NCBI GenBank assembly: GCA_016214075.1
Contig: JACRPI010000024.1
Span: forward strand, 1 to 42,817
From: Candidatus Woesearchaeota archaeon
Lineage (GTDB): Archaea > Nanobdellota > Nanobdellia > Woesearchaeales > DSVV01
Reading direction: 5' to 3'
DNA: 42,817 nt
The translations under genes were made by a program, and so were the position numbers. The notes beneath the pieces are model-generated. The model ran no database searches, was not told the origin of the DNA, and saw only the letters and a program-made list of their open reading frames with translations. Positions within the stretch are counted from its first letter, which is position 1, and the number at the start of each line of letters is the position of its first letter. Shown in pieces: positions 8,939 to 16,213 of the stretch.

Positions 8939-9727
8939 ATGCACTTCAATCGGTTTTTTTCCATCTTCGTACTCTTCCTTTTGTTACTGCCTTTTAGTGT
9001 TGGGTTAGGTCTTGATCCGATAACTTACACAGAATTTTTAGTAGATGAGTGGACAACCAGAGAAACTGGCGCAGATGATGATGAAGATGATATTGCAACG
9101 ATAGGTACTGATGAATGTTATGTCACCTGCACTGATCCTAACACAGATATTGAATATACACTTCGCGCAGAGATTACTGCAACTGTTTTTGATAACACTA
9201 ATGATCACACCACAAGCAGGTGGTATCTAGAATATGTGGATAGTAACAATGATGAACCTGTTGAAGTTTATTATTTTAATAAAAATTCTGATTATGAAGA
9301 TGAAGGTTCACATCGGAGAACTGCTCAACTTCGTTTTTTCCCTTGGTATGAATATGACAGTGTTTTTGGGAGCAATCTTATGAAAAGTTTTACTGCTTAT
9401 GGTGCAGTGGGCCTTACTCCTTTTTTCCCCCTTATTTTCCAAAGCGACTCTACATTTAGTATCAATGGCGAAGGAAACTGGATTACACACCATTATCATC
9501 ATGCAATAGATTATAATGCATGCAGTGGTAAATATATTGAGATTGACGCATGCGCGGATGATGGTAGAAATAGTTGTGATGGATACAGCAATACAGCTGT
9601 TGTTACTTGTTACATCTTTGGGAGTGATGAAACTGATCGTGATGATAATAACGACGGTGTTATTGTAATCAGAGGAGTAGATACTGAAGAAGATACGATT
9701 GATGACTCTGCAACAAGTGACTATTAG
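8939..9727 (+). CDS. Secreted acidic protein, intact copy
   Basis: A 262-residue protein with a signal peptide (NRFFSIFVLFLLLLPFSVG, cleavage near residue 24) followed by an acidic domain with few Cys pairs (ECYVTCTD; CSGKYIEIDACADDGRNSC). It has a good ribosome binding site, AAGAGGAG, 8 bases before the ATG. No family is recognised; the length and predicted beta-rich sequence suggest a small extracellular domain. It is the full-length partner of the broken gene at 8386. DNA at 9044-9277 is the second copy of the duplicated segment. Confidence 0.75.
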   Translation: MHFNRFFSIFVLFLLLLPFSVGLGLDPITYTEFLVDEWTTRETGADDDEDDIATIGTDECYVTCTDPNTDIEYTLRAEITATVFDNTNDHTTSRWYLEYVDSNNDEPVEVYYFNKNSDYEDEGSHRRTAQLRFFPWYEYDSVFGSNLMKSFTAYGAVGLTPFFPLIFQSDSTFSINGEGNWITHHYHHAIDYNACSGKYIEIDACADDGRNSCDGYSNTAVVTCYIFGSDETDRDDNNDGVIVIRGVDTEEDTIDDSATSDY

Positions 9728-9748
9728 TAAATAGGTTATTTCTTCTTT

Positions 9749-10300
9749 CTAAACCAAACACCACACATCTTTCCCATTTCTCATGTCTGTTGGTTCTGCC
9801 GCAAAGGACGCAAGAATTACTTTTACTTTATACTTCTTCGCAAGCTCGATATTCTGCCGCAATCTTCCCACTATCTCTCCTTTGAGCTTCTCTTCTGCAC
9901 TGATTAATTGCGAAACTGGAAATGCGTATGTAACGTTTTTCTCTGCCATCATTGCCGCATGCATATGATTCATCCCACTATTTCGATGATGCATGAAATC
10001 CTTTCTTTCTGAGAATTCAAAGCCATACATAATAGTGGGTGGGAAATGTTCCAATGTATGTAAATCTGTTTCTCCTGCTGCTTTGACGACTACTATTTCT
10101 GCCTTTTTTTGCGCGTCGCGGACTTGCTTTGGAAGCGCACAAATTCCTGTTTTTATAGTAATGCCTTTTTCATTGAATGTCTTTGCCTGATATGCGGTGA
10201 AAGGGTAAAGGAAGATCAACTCTTTTGTTCCCAACGCTTTCGCTGTTTTAATAAACGCTTCTTCGTTATTTTTAGGGAATACGATGTCGATGGATTTCAT
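9749..10300 (-). CDS. rnp3: RNase P protein component 3 (Rpp30)
   Basis: A 183-residue protein with the RNase P p30 TIM-barrel pattern. The diagnostic segment is RNSGMNHMHAAMMAEKN, followed by the conserved GRLRQNIELAKKYKVKVILAS helix-strand region and the TDMRNGKD motif near the C-terminus. It is part of the RNase P holoenzyme that matures tRNA 5' ends, acting together with Pop5 and the catalytic RNA (neither is in this window). It is somewhat shorter than the usual 200-230 residues. Its start overlaps the stop of the upstream DUF5615 gene by 4 bases, so the toxin-like pair and this essential subunit share an operon. Confidence 0.85.
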   Translation of the reverse strand: MKSIDIVFPKNNEEAFIKTAKALGTKELIFLYPFTAYQAKTFNEKGITIKTGICALPKQVRDAQKKAEIVVVKAAGETDLHTLEHFPPTIMYGFEFSERKDFMHHRNSGMNHMHAAMMAEKNVTYAFPVSQLISAEEKLKGEIVGRLRQNIELAKKYKVKVILASFAAEPTDMRNGKDVWCLV

Positions 10301-10659
10301 TCTATGTCCCTCACTCTATACTTTCCTATCTCAACAATAGCCATCTTCCCCATTAAATCTTTTTCTTCTCCATTTATTAAAAATATTTTAAGATGTTTAA
10401 GAATAAGAGGAGTAGTGAAGTAACAAGGAAACCGTAATATGATTAAACCATAATGAGTGCCTTTTGGGTATAAAAGCAAGCTCCCAAACTCAATATCTTT
10501 TGTTACTAAAATTGCTTTTTGTTTTTTTGCATATTGTGCTATCTCTCCATCTTTTGCACCCCTTAATCCAACACTGATTGCATGCTCCACTTCAAATCCA
10601 AGTTTCTGAAGTTCAAAAACTAATAGTAAAGATATGTTCTCATCAAGAAAAAGCTTCAT
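10297..10659 (-). CDS. DUF5615 PIN-like toxin
   Basis: A 120-residue protein that begins MKLFLDENIS, with the LDEN acidic start, GAKDGEIAQYAKKQKAILVTKD in the middle and a GLIILRF strand: the DUF5615 (Mut7-C-like PIN) signature. The acidic residues (D6, E7, D36, D53) are in place for metal binding, so RNase activity is plausible. It pairs with the DUF433 gene one base upstream and overlaps rnp3 downstream. Confidence 0.8.
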   Translation of the reverse strand: MKLFLDENISLLLVFELQKLGFEVEHAISVGLRGAKDGEIAQYAKKQKAILVTKDIEFGSLLLYPKGTHYGLIILRFPCYFTTPLILKHLKIFLINGEEKDLMGKMAIVEIGKYRVRDIE

Positions 10660-10660
10660 T

Positions 10661-10879
10661 TTATGCAGGGATTTTATGAACCTCTACCCCTGAAATTATT
10701 GAAGAAGTGTATCGTATGACCGAAAGAACTTGTTCCTTTGTCAAACCATATTCTTTTTGAATCTCTTCATACGTCATTCCTGTCTCTAACATTTCCAGCA
10801 CTTCATCTACTGTAATTCGAGTTCCCTTAATTACTGGCTTTCCATGTCTCGTTTTTTGGTCAATGATTACTTCTGCCAT
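10661..10879 (-). CDS. DUF433 antitoxin-like protein
   Basis: A 72-residue protein with the DUF433 pattern: GKPVIKGTRITVDEVLEML followed by a helix-turn-helix (TYEEIQKEYGLTKEQVLSVI). DUF433 proteins are usually encoded immediately before a DUF5615 protein and are regarded as its antitoxin and transcriptional regulator. The pair is separated here by a single base. Confidence 0.82.
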   Translation of the reverse strand: MAEVIIDQKTRHGKPVIKGTRITVDEVLEMLETGMTYEEIQKEYGLTKEQVLSVIRYTSSIISGVEVHKIPA

Positions 10880-10988
10880 GAATGATTGTATGTGTTTCTC
10901 CTATTTAAAAGTTCTTATCGAAAATTTTAAAAAACTCCCCTTCATTTTGTTTCTTTCGAAAGTTTCAATAAATTATTCAAAAAAAGAC

Positions 10989-11081
10989 AATGGGATTCAA
11001 AAGCACTGCAAGGCGAATACACGCACCAGCAAAAGCAAAAAATGTCAGGGGGACCCATTACCGCAGTAATGGGGTTTTATG
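10989..11081 (+). repeat. Dispersed structured repeat, copy B
   Basis: On the plus strand this carries CACTGCAAGGCGA, ACACGCACCAGCAA, TGTCAGGGGGACC and a perfect 8-bp hairpin CCCATTAC-CGCA-GTAATGGG followed by GTTTT. Compared with copies A and C it lacks the GCTCAGCAA block. It lies in the 10880-11155 gap between TBP and DUF433, antisense to both. The hairpin plus T-run could terminate plus-strand transcripts. I see no other feature in the gap. Confidence 0.68.
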
Positions 11082-11155
11082 TAAAGAGAAATACAACTAT
11101 TTAGAAATGATAATGGTATTAGAAATGAAATAAAAATATAAGAAAAAACAAAAAT

Positions 11156-11761
11156 TTACTTCCCTTTTGTCTTCTTCAAGTTTTCGATGAGCTTATCCAC
11201 TGCATCATTAACCTGCTCTTCACTCTTTGTTCCTGTACAGACAATCTTTCCGTTACTGAACAATAAGAAGGTTGCTTTTGCCTGCGGTAACTTGTAAACA
11301 AGACCTGGGAACTGTTCTGGCTCGTACTCTGTGTTTTCCAATTTCATCGCAAGCACGTTCAGATTGAGATCCATACCCACACTGCCTGACGCAACAATGT
11401 TCTGCACATTGATTTTTGGCTTGATCTTGATTTTAATGTTAATTTTTTCAAGGCTCTTGATAATTTGCTGCAAGGATTCTTCTACTTTTTCCAATGTTCG
11501 AGCGCCAGTGCATACTACTTTTCCTGAACTGAAGATGAGCGCACTTGTTTTTGGCTCTCTAATTCTTATGACTAAACCTGGAAATTGTTCTGGATTGTAT
11601 TCTGTATTACTCAATGTCGCAGCCATCTTCTCTAATGGAATGTCATGCTCCAAAGAAGTAGAAACAACAATGTTTACTATCTGAATATCGCGTTTTGCAG
11701 GCTCTGTCCCTTTAATAGATTCTTTCGACTTTGCTGCTTTCGTTGGTTTTGCTTTTGGCAT
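11156..11761 (-). CDS. tbp: TATA-binding protein
   Basis: A 201-residue protein with the two direct repeats of TBP. The first carries NTEYNPEQFPGLVIRI and SGKVVCTGARTLE, the second NTEYEPEQFPGLVYKL and NGKIVCTGTKSEEQV. It binds TATA boxes and recruits TFB and RNA polymerase. A Lys-rich extension of about 25 residues at the N-terminus (KPTKAAKSKESIKG) is unusual compared with the roughly 180-residue archaeal norm. The start is supported by a strong ribosome binding site. Confidence 0.95.
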   Translation of the reverse strand: MPKAKPTKAAKSKESIKGTEPAKRDIQIVNIVVSTSLEHDIPLEKMAATLSNTEYNPEQFPGLVIRIREPKTSALIFSSGKVVCTGARTLEKVEESLQQIIKSLEKINIKIKIKPKINVQNIVASGSVGMDLNLNVLAMKLENTEYEPEQFPGLVYKLPQAKATFLLFSNGKIVCTGTKSEEQVNDAVDKLIENLKKTKGK

Positions 11762-11764
11762 ATA

Positions 11765-11812
11765 ATCTCCCCCTCACTTATATATAAACCCCTAATTAGA
11801 GTATATAAATAG
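11765..11812 (-). promoter_or_regulatory. tbp promoter region
   Basis: Read on the minus strand, GAGGGGGAG lies 5 bases before the tbp ATG as a Shine-Dalgarno site. Two TATA-like boxes follow upstream (around 11780-11788 and 11800-11810), the second better placed for a short leader. Confidence 0.5.
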
Positions 11813-11991
11813 TTCTTATTTATAAATACTTCTTTTTTAAAGACCTATTTTCAGAGGAAGGAGGGATTTATTCTTCTCACTGAAAAGAGGTACATCTGCT
11901 TCTCTTGGAAGAAAACACGTCGACCTGTTTTTTGGAGTTAGAACTTGCTCTGCCTTCATTAAAAACAAGAGAATTAAAAAATAAAAAAAAG

Positions 11992-12018
11992 CAAATGTAA
12001 GCAGGATGCTCACATTTG
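11992..12018. terminator. Long hairpin in the tbp-vapB intergenic region
   Basis: CAAATGTAAGCA and TGCTCACATTTG pair over 12 positions with one mismatch around a 3-base loop (GGA). In the 11813-12148 stretch this is the only clear structure. Neither neighbouring gene ends here, so it could be a small RNA hairpin or part of a lost gene rather than a terminator. Confidence 0.4.
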
Positions 12019-12148
12019 TTTGATTTGATCATATGTTTAGCCTAGATATGTTGTATGATCAGTAATCTCATTGACCCATTTTATATTTAAAGTTATCTCT
12101 TTTTGTTTATAAATAACGCCATTTTCAACAGAAATCCTCAAAAACAAA

Positions 12149-12182
12149 ACTTTTATATACCACTTTTACTACTTAGTAACTT
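12149..12182 (+). promoter_or_regulatory. Promoter and operator of the RHH/PIN pair
   Basis: The TATA box CTTTTATATAC at 12150-12160 is about 25 bases before the ATG. The perfect inverted repeat TTACTACTTAGTAA (12166-12179) covers the expected transcription start, a fit for autorepression by the ribbon-helix-helix antitoxin. Confidence 0.6.
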
Positions 12183-12446
12183 ATGGTAAAAACGATCAAA
12201 ATCAGCGATGAAAATTATGTTTGGCTCACAAAAATCGCTGGAAAACTCCAACATGAAGCAGGACATCCTGTTTCTATTGATTCTGCAGTTACTTCTCTTC
12301 ACAAAAGCAGGAACATTAGTGAACTTGCTGGCTCGTGGAAAGAATCTGAAAAACAGATTTCTGGAACTACTAAAGAACTCAAAGATCGCTGGAAGCTCTG
12401 GCGTCTCCGTTATATTCCTCAGAAAGCAGAACCAAAGAAGCAATAA
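12183..12446 (+). CDS. Ribbon-helix-helix antitoxin (VapB-like)
   Basis: An 87-residue protein that opens VKTIKISDENYVWLTKIAG, the strand-helix start of archaeal VapB-type antitoxins, and continues with a helix (VSIDSAVTSLHKSR). The C-terminal half, rich in Trp, Lys and Glu, would wrap the toxin. It is 12 bases ahead of a PIN-domain gene and starts 25 bases after a TATA box with a palindrome between, the normal arrangement of an autoregulated pair. Confidence 0.75.
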   Translation: MVKTIKISDENYVWLTKIAGKLQHEAGHPVSIDSAVTSLHKSRNISELAGSWKESEKQISGTTKELKDRWKLWRLRYIPQKAEPKKQ

Positions 12447-12458
12447 TAAAGGTGCACA

Positions 12459-12854
12459 ATGGATAAAGTATGTGTGACAACAGAAATACTCTGCGATCTT
12501 CTCGCAAATAAAACAGAGATTGTCGAGCAGATTGCAAAGATAGAGAAAACTGCGAACATCGCAGTTGCACCTTTTGTTTTGTTTGAACTTTTTTGCATCG
12601 CAGAAGCATCAGAAAAGCCTACAGAGAACACTGCTGCTGTCTGGGATCTCCTTCATCGGATGACCCTGCTGGAATGGACACCAGAAGCGTGCGCAGAAGC
12701 AGCAAAGATGTTTACTCGATTTCAAAAAGAAGGGAAAAAAGTGGATTTGCGCGATATCTTCATTGGCGTTCTTGCAGCCAGAAACAATTATGCTCTTTTT
12801 ACAACGACTCCTGATTTGTACAAAGAGATTCCTGAGATCAAAATATATAAATGA
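12459..12854 (+). CDS. PIN-domain protein (VapC-like)
   Basis: A 131-residue protein that aligns by eye with VapC PIN ribonucleases: VTTEILCDLL at the N-terminus, FELFCIAEA with the second acidic position, VDLRDIFIGVLAARN with the third and TTTPDLYKEI with the fourth. The first catalytic Asp, normally in the (L/V)DT(N/S) start, appears to be replaced by Thr (VTTE). The metal site may therefore be weakened, or the protein may have another role. It follows its RHH partner by 12 bases and precedes the ubiquitin-like gene by 18. Confidence 0.75.
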   Translation: MDKVCVTTEILCDLLANKTEIVEQIAKIEKTANIAVAPFVLFELFCIAEASEKPTENTAAVWDLLHRMTLLEWTPEACAEAAKMFTRFQKEGKKVDLRDIFIGVLAARNNYALFTTTPDLYKEIPEIKIYK

Positions 12855-12872
12855 GGATCACTTATTTCTGTT

Positions 12873-13067
12873 ATGGATGTTTTTATAGAACGAACGGGTA
12901 AAAAGCTTACACTGACTTATCAAGGAAAAGCACAAGGACTCTTAGAGCACCTTAAACTCAATCCTGAAACTGTTCTCGTGGTACGAAATGATCAACTCGT
13001 TACAGAACAAGAGAAACTTAGAAATAGTGATAGCATTAAGATTCTTTCTGTTATTTCTGGTGGCTAA
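12873..13067 (+). CDS. Ubiquitin-like sulfur carrier (MoaD/ThiS/TtuB-like)
   Basis: A 64-residue beta-grasp protein ending in ISGG, the C-terminal Gly-Gly that is activated as a thiocarboxylate. The order of strands (DVFIERTGKKLTLTY ... TVLVVRNDQLV ... DSIKILSVISGG) fits MoaD/ThiS/SAMP proteins. Its stop is directly followed by the ATG of a TtuA-type thiolase, so it is most likely the sulfur donor for tRNA 2-thiolation. Confidence 0.85.
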   Translation: MDVFIERTGKKLTLTYQGKAQGLLEHLKLNPETVLVVRNDQLVTEQEKLRNSDSIKILSVISGG

Positions 13068-13952
13068 ATGCGCTGTCTCACATGCAAACAACCTGTTGTT
13101 TTTTCTTCTCTTTGTAAAAAACACTTTATCGCTTCTGTTGAGAAAAAAGTATTGGACACTATCAAGAAACATAAACTCATTACTGCAAAAGATAAAGTTG
13201 TTGTTGGAGTGAGCGGAGGCAAGGATTCTCTCACTATCCTCTATTTACTTCAAAAATGGAAATATAAAGTGATCGCTGTCTGCATTGATGAAGGGATTGC
13301 AGGCTACCGACCAAGCACTATTGAAGATATGAAAGCATTTTGTGAGAAATATCATGTGCCTTATACTATTGTTTCCTATAAAGAAGCATTGGGCAAAACG
13401 CTTGATGAAATGAAAGTGCTTTTGAAAGAAAAGCCGTGCACAATCTGCGGGGCATTTCGTCGATATTTATTGAATAAGAAAGCACGCGAACTTGGCGCGA
13501 CAAAACTCGTCACTGGGCACAACCTTGATGATGAATCACAGGCGGTATTGATGAATTTATTGAAACATCAAGTTGATTTATTGCCTCGCCTTGGTCCCAT
13601 CACAGGCATGGTGAAAGATACCGCTTTTGTTCCACGGATCAAGCCCCTGTATTTTGTGACAGAAAAAGAAATTGCTGCGTACGCGTTTTTGCAAGGATTA
13701 GGAGTGCGATATGTAGAATGTCCGAACGCTGTTGGCGCATATCGAGCAAAAGTAGGAGATACGCTGAATGATCTTGAGAGATTGTATCCAGGAGGGAAGG
13801 CGCGGTTGCTCAAGCATTTTGTTTCACGATTGCCGTTGTTGAAAAAGAAATTGCGCAATGTTCCTTTACTCCGTCATTGTCAGACCTGTGATGAACCTTG
13901 TGTTGGGGAGTATTGCAAGGCGTGTATGTTGTTGAAGGAGTTGGGAGCATAA
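13068..13952 (+). CDS. tRNA 2-thiolation enzyme, TtuA/NcsA-like
   Basis: A 294-residue PP-loop ATPase. The N-terminal zinc site CLTCKQ...CKKHF (residues 3-24) and C-terminal one CQTCDEP...CKAC (about 270-288) bracket the catalytic domain, as in TtuA/NcsA proteins. The PP-loop SGGKDS lies near residues 48-53, CTICG near 124 and VEC near 217, giving the Cys set used to hold a 4Fe-4S cluster or persulfide. It adenylates and thiolates a tRNA uridine (s2U34 or s2T54; the target cannot be told from sequence). The last 20 bases of coding sequence are repeated beyond the MNT/HEPN pair, so the present final Ala-stop may be a consequence of insertion. Confidence 0.88.
   Translation: MRCLTCKQPVVFSSLCKKHFIASVEKKVLDTIKKHKLITAKDKVVVGVSGGKDSLTILYLLQKWKYKVIAVCIDEGIAGYRPSTIEDMKAFCEKYHVPYTIVSYKEALGKTLDEMKVLLKEKPCTICGAFRRYLLNKKARELGATKLVTGHNLDDESQAVLMNLLKHQVDLLPRLGPITGMVKDTAFVPRIKPLYFVTEKEIAAYAFLQGLGVRYVECPNAVGAYRAKVGDTLNDLERLYPGGKARLLKHFVSRLPLLKKKLRNVPLLRHCQTCDEPCVGEYCKACMLLKELGA
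13927..13946 (+). repeat. 20-bp direct repeat, left copy (att-like)
   Basis: TGTTGTTGAAGGAGTTGGGA, the end of the thiolase gene, recurs exactly at 15127-15146. The two copies are 1200 bases apart and enclose only the MNT/HEPN pair and its promoter. Confidence 0.85.
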
Positions 13953-14483
13953 CTATTTGTATATTATTTCTTTAGTGATATCAATAAGTTCTTTGCAGAT
14001 CTTTTTCAATTCATTGATCTTTGCTTCGTCTTTGACTGAAATTTGCACACCATATGTGTAATTTTCTCTCATGTCAATAACACTGTTCTCTTTGATTTCT
14101 TCTATCTCTTCATATTCCAACAACTCGATGAATTTTTCCCCAAGCTGTATTTTGTTGGTTTCTTTGAGGAATCTCATTAAAGAGATTGTGCAGGTTTGAT
14201 TTGCGGATTCGTAGCCGAATTTGCCGGCAATGGCCAAAAAGCAATGATAAATGCAATAAAAGCCAGCTGACATAGACCAATCAGAAAAACCAATTTCTTT
14301 GAATTTTGTTATTCCATTAAGATTATGCTCCGCTTTGGCAAGATGTTTTTTAGCTTCGTCAATGTTGGAGTAGGTTTTTACCAATCCTCTATGTTTTGTT
14401 CTCTTGCCATGTTTTTTACATTCTTCAATCTCTTTCTCAGCTTTGCTCAAACACCATTCAACATGCTTAGAGGCTTGCGACAT
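13953..14483 (-). CDS. HEPN-domain protein, second module
   Basis: A 176-residue helical protein with a HEPN-type core: KHLAKAEHNLNGITKFKEIGFSDWSMSAGFY followed by CIYHCFLAIAGKFGYES. It overlaps the upstream nucleotidyltransferase gene by 17 bases. It is a divergent homologue of the 1717 gene. The canonical RxxxxH pair is not evident, so RNase activity is unproven. Its stop is 6 bases beyond the left 20-bp direct repeat. Confidence 0.7.
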   Translation of the reverse strand: MSQASKHVEWCLSKAEKEIEECKKHGKRTKHRGLVKTYSNIDEAKKHLAKAEHNLNGITKFKEIGFSDWSMSAGFYCIYHCFLAIAGKFGYESANQTCTISLMRFLKETNKIQLGEKFIELLEYEEIEEIKENSVIDMRENYTYGVQISVKDEAKINELKKICKELIDITKEIIYK

Positions 14484-15057
14484 TTTTTACTATCCCCACA
14501 TATGTATCTTGACCATAAAGAATAATTGCATTTTTGATAATATCAACGAATGCTTTATCTCTCTTTTTAAGATTTTCCAATAAATCCTGCTGAGTTAATT
14601 TAATATCATGAAGCTTTTTAGGAAGTATTTCTTCTTTTTTCTTTAAGATAGCATTTACTTCTTTGACTTCTTTATTTTCTATAACTATCATTATATCTAT
14701 ATCATAGGCATGAGTATAATCTTTAACAGCGGAGCCAAAAAGCAGGACTATTCTCTCTTTCTTAAAAAGTTCTTTAAACTCTTCTTTCCATCGTTTGAAT
14801 TTATTGGCTTCATCTGCGAGCAAAAAAGCGACCAGCTGGCTGACATACTGATCATTAAAATTGAGTTTGTAAATTATGGACTTCCCTATTGTTTTACTAA
14901 TTACTAGATTTTCCTGAAGAAGTCTCTTCAATATCTTTTGGGCGCCAACGTGGCTGATATTCAAAACTTTACTTATTGAATTCGCATTGTAAAAAACAGT
15001 GTACTCTTTAAATAGGATCAGCACAATTTTTCGTTCATTCTGAGTTAAAGTTGTCAT
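14467..15057 (-). CDS. MNT nucleotidyltransferase with winged helix, second module
   Basis: A 196-residue protein with an N-terminal winged helix (NERKIVLILFKEYTVF ... HVGAQKILKRLLQENLVI) and a nucleotidyltransferase core at about 100-140 with LFGSAVKDYTHAYDIDIMI, keeping GS and DxD. It has the same architecture as the 2307 gene but low sequence similarity. The two palindromes upstream of the ATG fit self-repression. The gene pair reads opposite to the thiolase it follows. Confidence 0.78.
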   Translation of the reverse strand: MTTLTQNERKIVLILFKEYTVFYNANSISKVLNISHVGAQKILKRLLQENLVISKTIGKSIIYKLNFNDQYVSQLVAFLLADEANKFKRWKEEFKELFKKERIVLLFGSAVKDYTHAYDIDIMIVIENKEVKEVNAILKKKEEILPKKLHDIKLTQQDLLENLKKRDKAFVDIIKNAIILYGQDTYVGIVKNVASL

Positions 15058-15104
15058 GGTAACATTAAGTTACCACATAGAAACTATGAGTTACTATATA
15101 AAAG
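15058..15104 (-). promoter_or_regulatory. Promoter and operators of the second MNT/HEPN pair
   Basis: GGTAAC-ATTAA-GTTACC (15058-15074) and CATAG-AAA-CTATG (15076-15088) are perfect inverted repeats between the ATG and a TATA box, CTTTTATATAG on the minus strand (15094-15104). The palindromes sit on the expected transcription start. Confidence 0.62.
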
Positions 15105-15126
15105 TTTCGCTATTTTAATAACATTT

Positions 15127-15146
15127 TGTTGTTGAAGGAGTTGGGA
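15127..15146 (+). repeat. 20-bp direct repeat, right copy (att-like)
   Basis: This is an exact copy of 13927-13946. Read in the thiolase frame, the copy continues GGA TGA, so the stop at 15147-15149 is probably the ancestral end of the thiolase gene. Confidence 0.85.
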
Positions 15147-15150
15147 TGAG

Positions 15151-15165
15151 GTCTTGGTGCAAGAC
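15151..15165. terminator. Short hairpin after the right direct repeat
   Basis: GTCTTG-GTG-CAAGAC forms a perfect 6-bp stem just after the inferred original stop of the thiolase gene and 23 bases from the 3' end of the convergent methyltransferase gene. It may have ended thiolase transcription before insertion. Confidence 0.4.
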
Positions 15166-15188
15166 TCAAAATGAAAATGTTCGATGCG

Positions 15189-16010
15189 TTATGGTTTTCT
15201 ACAAACGTAGATTGCCCACCCTATTTCTTTTTTATTTGTTGCTTCAATTGTTTTTTGATACGCTTTTATAAGATACGCATACCTCTCATGATATTTGCTG
15301 TTTTCTCCGTTAGCAATTTTATCTTGAAGTATTTTTATTAATTTTTTATATGTCTTACTCATGTGTTGTGATATGTCCATCGCTTGAATAATTTCAAAAC
15401 CTGTCTTTTTTAATTGTGTTTGATATGACGTAAAAGAAAAAGGAGTATCAAAGAGAAGCCGTTCATACACCCATTTTTGCGCATCTTTGCTTATTTGCTT
15501 TTGGGGCTTTATTAAATCATCAAATACAAAAATGCCTTTGTGTTGCAAAACTCTATATATCTCGCCCAACGCTTTTATCTTATCATGAACATGATAAATA
15601 CTCGACTGACTTATGACATGAGTGAAACTATTATCCCTATATTTAAGGTCTGTTGCTGATGATTTGAAAAATTTGAGCACATGGTCCAGTTTTTGCTGTT
15701 TCGCCTTCTGTTTTGCATGCGCTATACGAACACCACTTACATCTATACCAACGAGCTTACATCCTGTTTTTCTTACAACTTGAACATCTCCTTCACCATC
15801 CCCGCACCCAACATCCAAAACAATAGAATGTGCGTTAATACTTGCATTTTTGATCATAAAATAAGTTAAGTTCTCAGCTGCCAAAATATGACTTTCATCA
15901 TCGGTAAAAAGCCCAAAATGACACGTTCCCTTCGCATCCCAAAATGATAAATAAATTTTATCCTCTGCGTCATAGTATTCTTCTGTCTTGCGTTCAGTAA
16001 ATCGCTTCAT
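15189..16010 (-). CDS. SAM-dependent methyltransferase, class I
   Basis: A 273-residue protein with the class I motif I VLDVGCGDGEGDVQVV near residue 65, the acidic strand-2 end VGIDVS and a UbiE-like core (SFTHVISQSSIYHV). The C-terminal part (DDLIKPQKQISKDAQKWVY, then a Phe/Thr/Tyr-rich segment) recalls sarcosine/dimethylglycine or gamma-tocopherol-type methyltransferases acting on small amines, but the substrate cannot be assigned. It is a single gene with a poorly defined AT-rich promoter. Confidence 0.8.
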   Translation of the reverse strand: MKRFTERKTEEYYDAEDKIYLSFWDAKGTCHFGLFTDDESHILAAENLTYFMIKNASINAHSIVLDVGCGDGEGDVQVVRKTGCKLVGIDVSGVRIAHAKQKAKQQKLDHVLKFFKSSATDLKYRDNSFTHVISQSSIYHVHDKIKALGEIYRVLQHKGIFVFDDLIKPQKQISKDAQKWVYERLLFDTPFSFTSYQTQLKKTGFEIIQAMDISQHMSKTYKKLIKILQDKIANGENSKYHERYAYLIKAYQKTIEATNKKEIGWAIYVCRKP

Positions 16011-16213
16011 ATAATAAATAAAAGAAGATTAATCCTATAAATGTAGTGGTGAAACACGAAGTATTTGCCGAACTCTTTATCCGCTGTTATGTCGTCCGTT
16101 AGGATTGAGGTTTAAGTTTGAACGAAGTGAAAACATTAAACCGAGAAGTTGCGAAGGGGTCAAATGCTCTCAAGAACAAAGTTCTCTTAAGCATAAGAAG
16201 AGAGAGTAGGAAG
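16011..16213. other. Intergenic segment with hairpins
   Basis: There is no coding region here. GGTTTAA GTTT ... AAAC A TTAAACC (16109-16142) forms an 11-bp stem with one bulge and an 11-base loop, and AAGAAC-AAA-GTTCTC near 16172-16186 forms a second small hairpin. Either could end the RelE gene transcript on the minus strand or be a small structured RNA. Confidence 0.4.
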
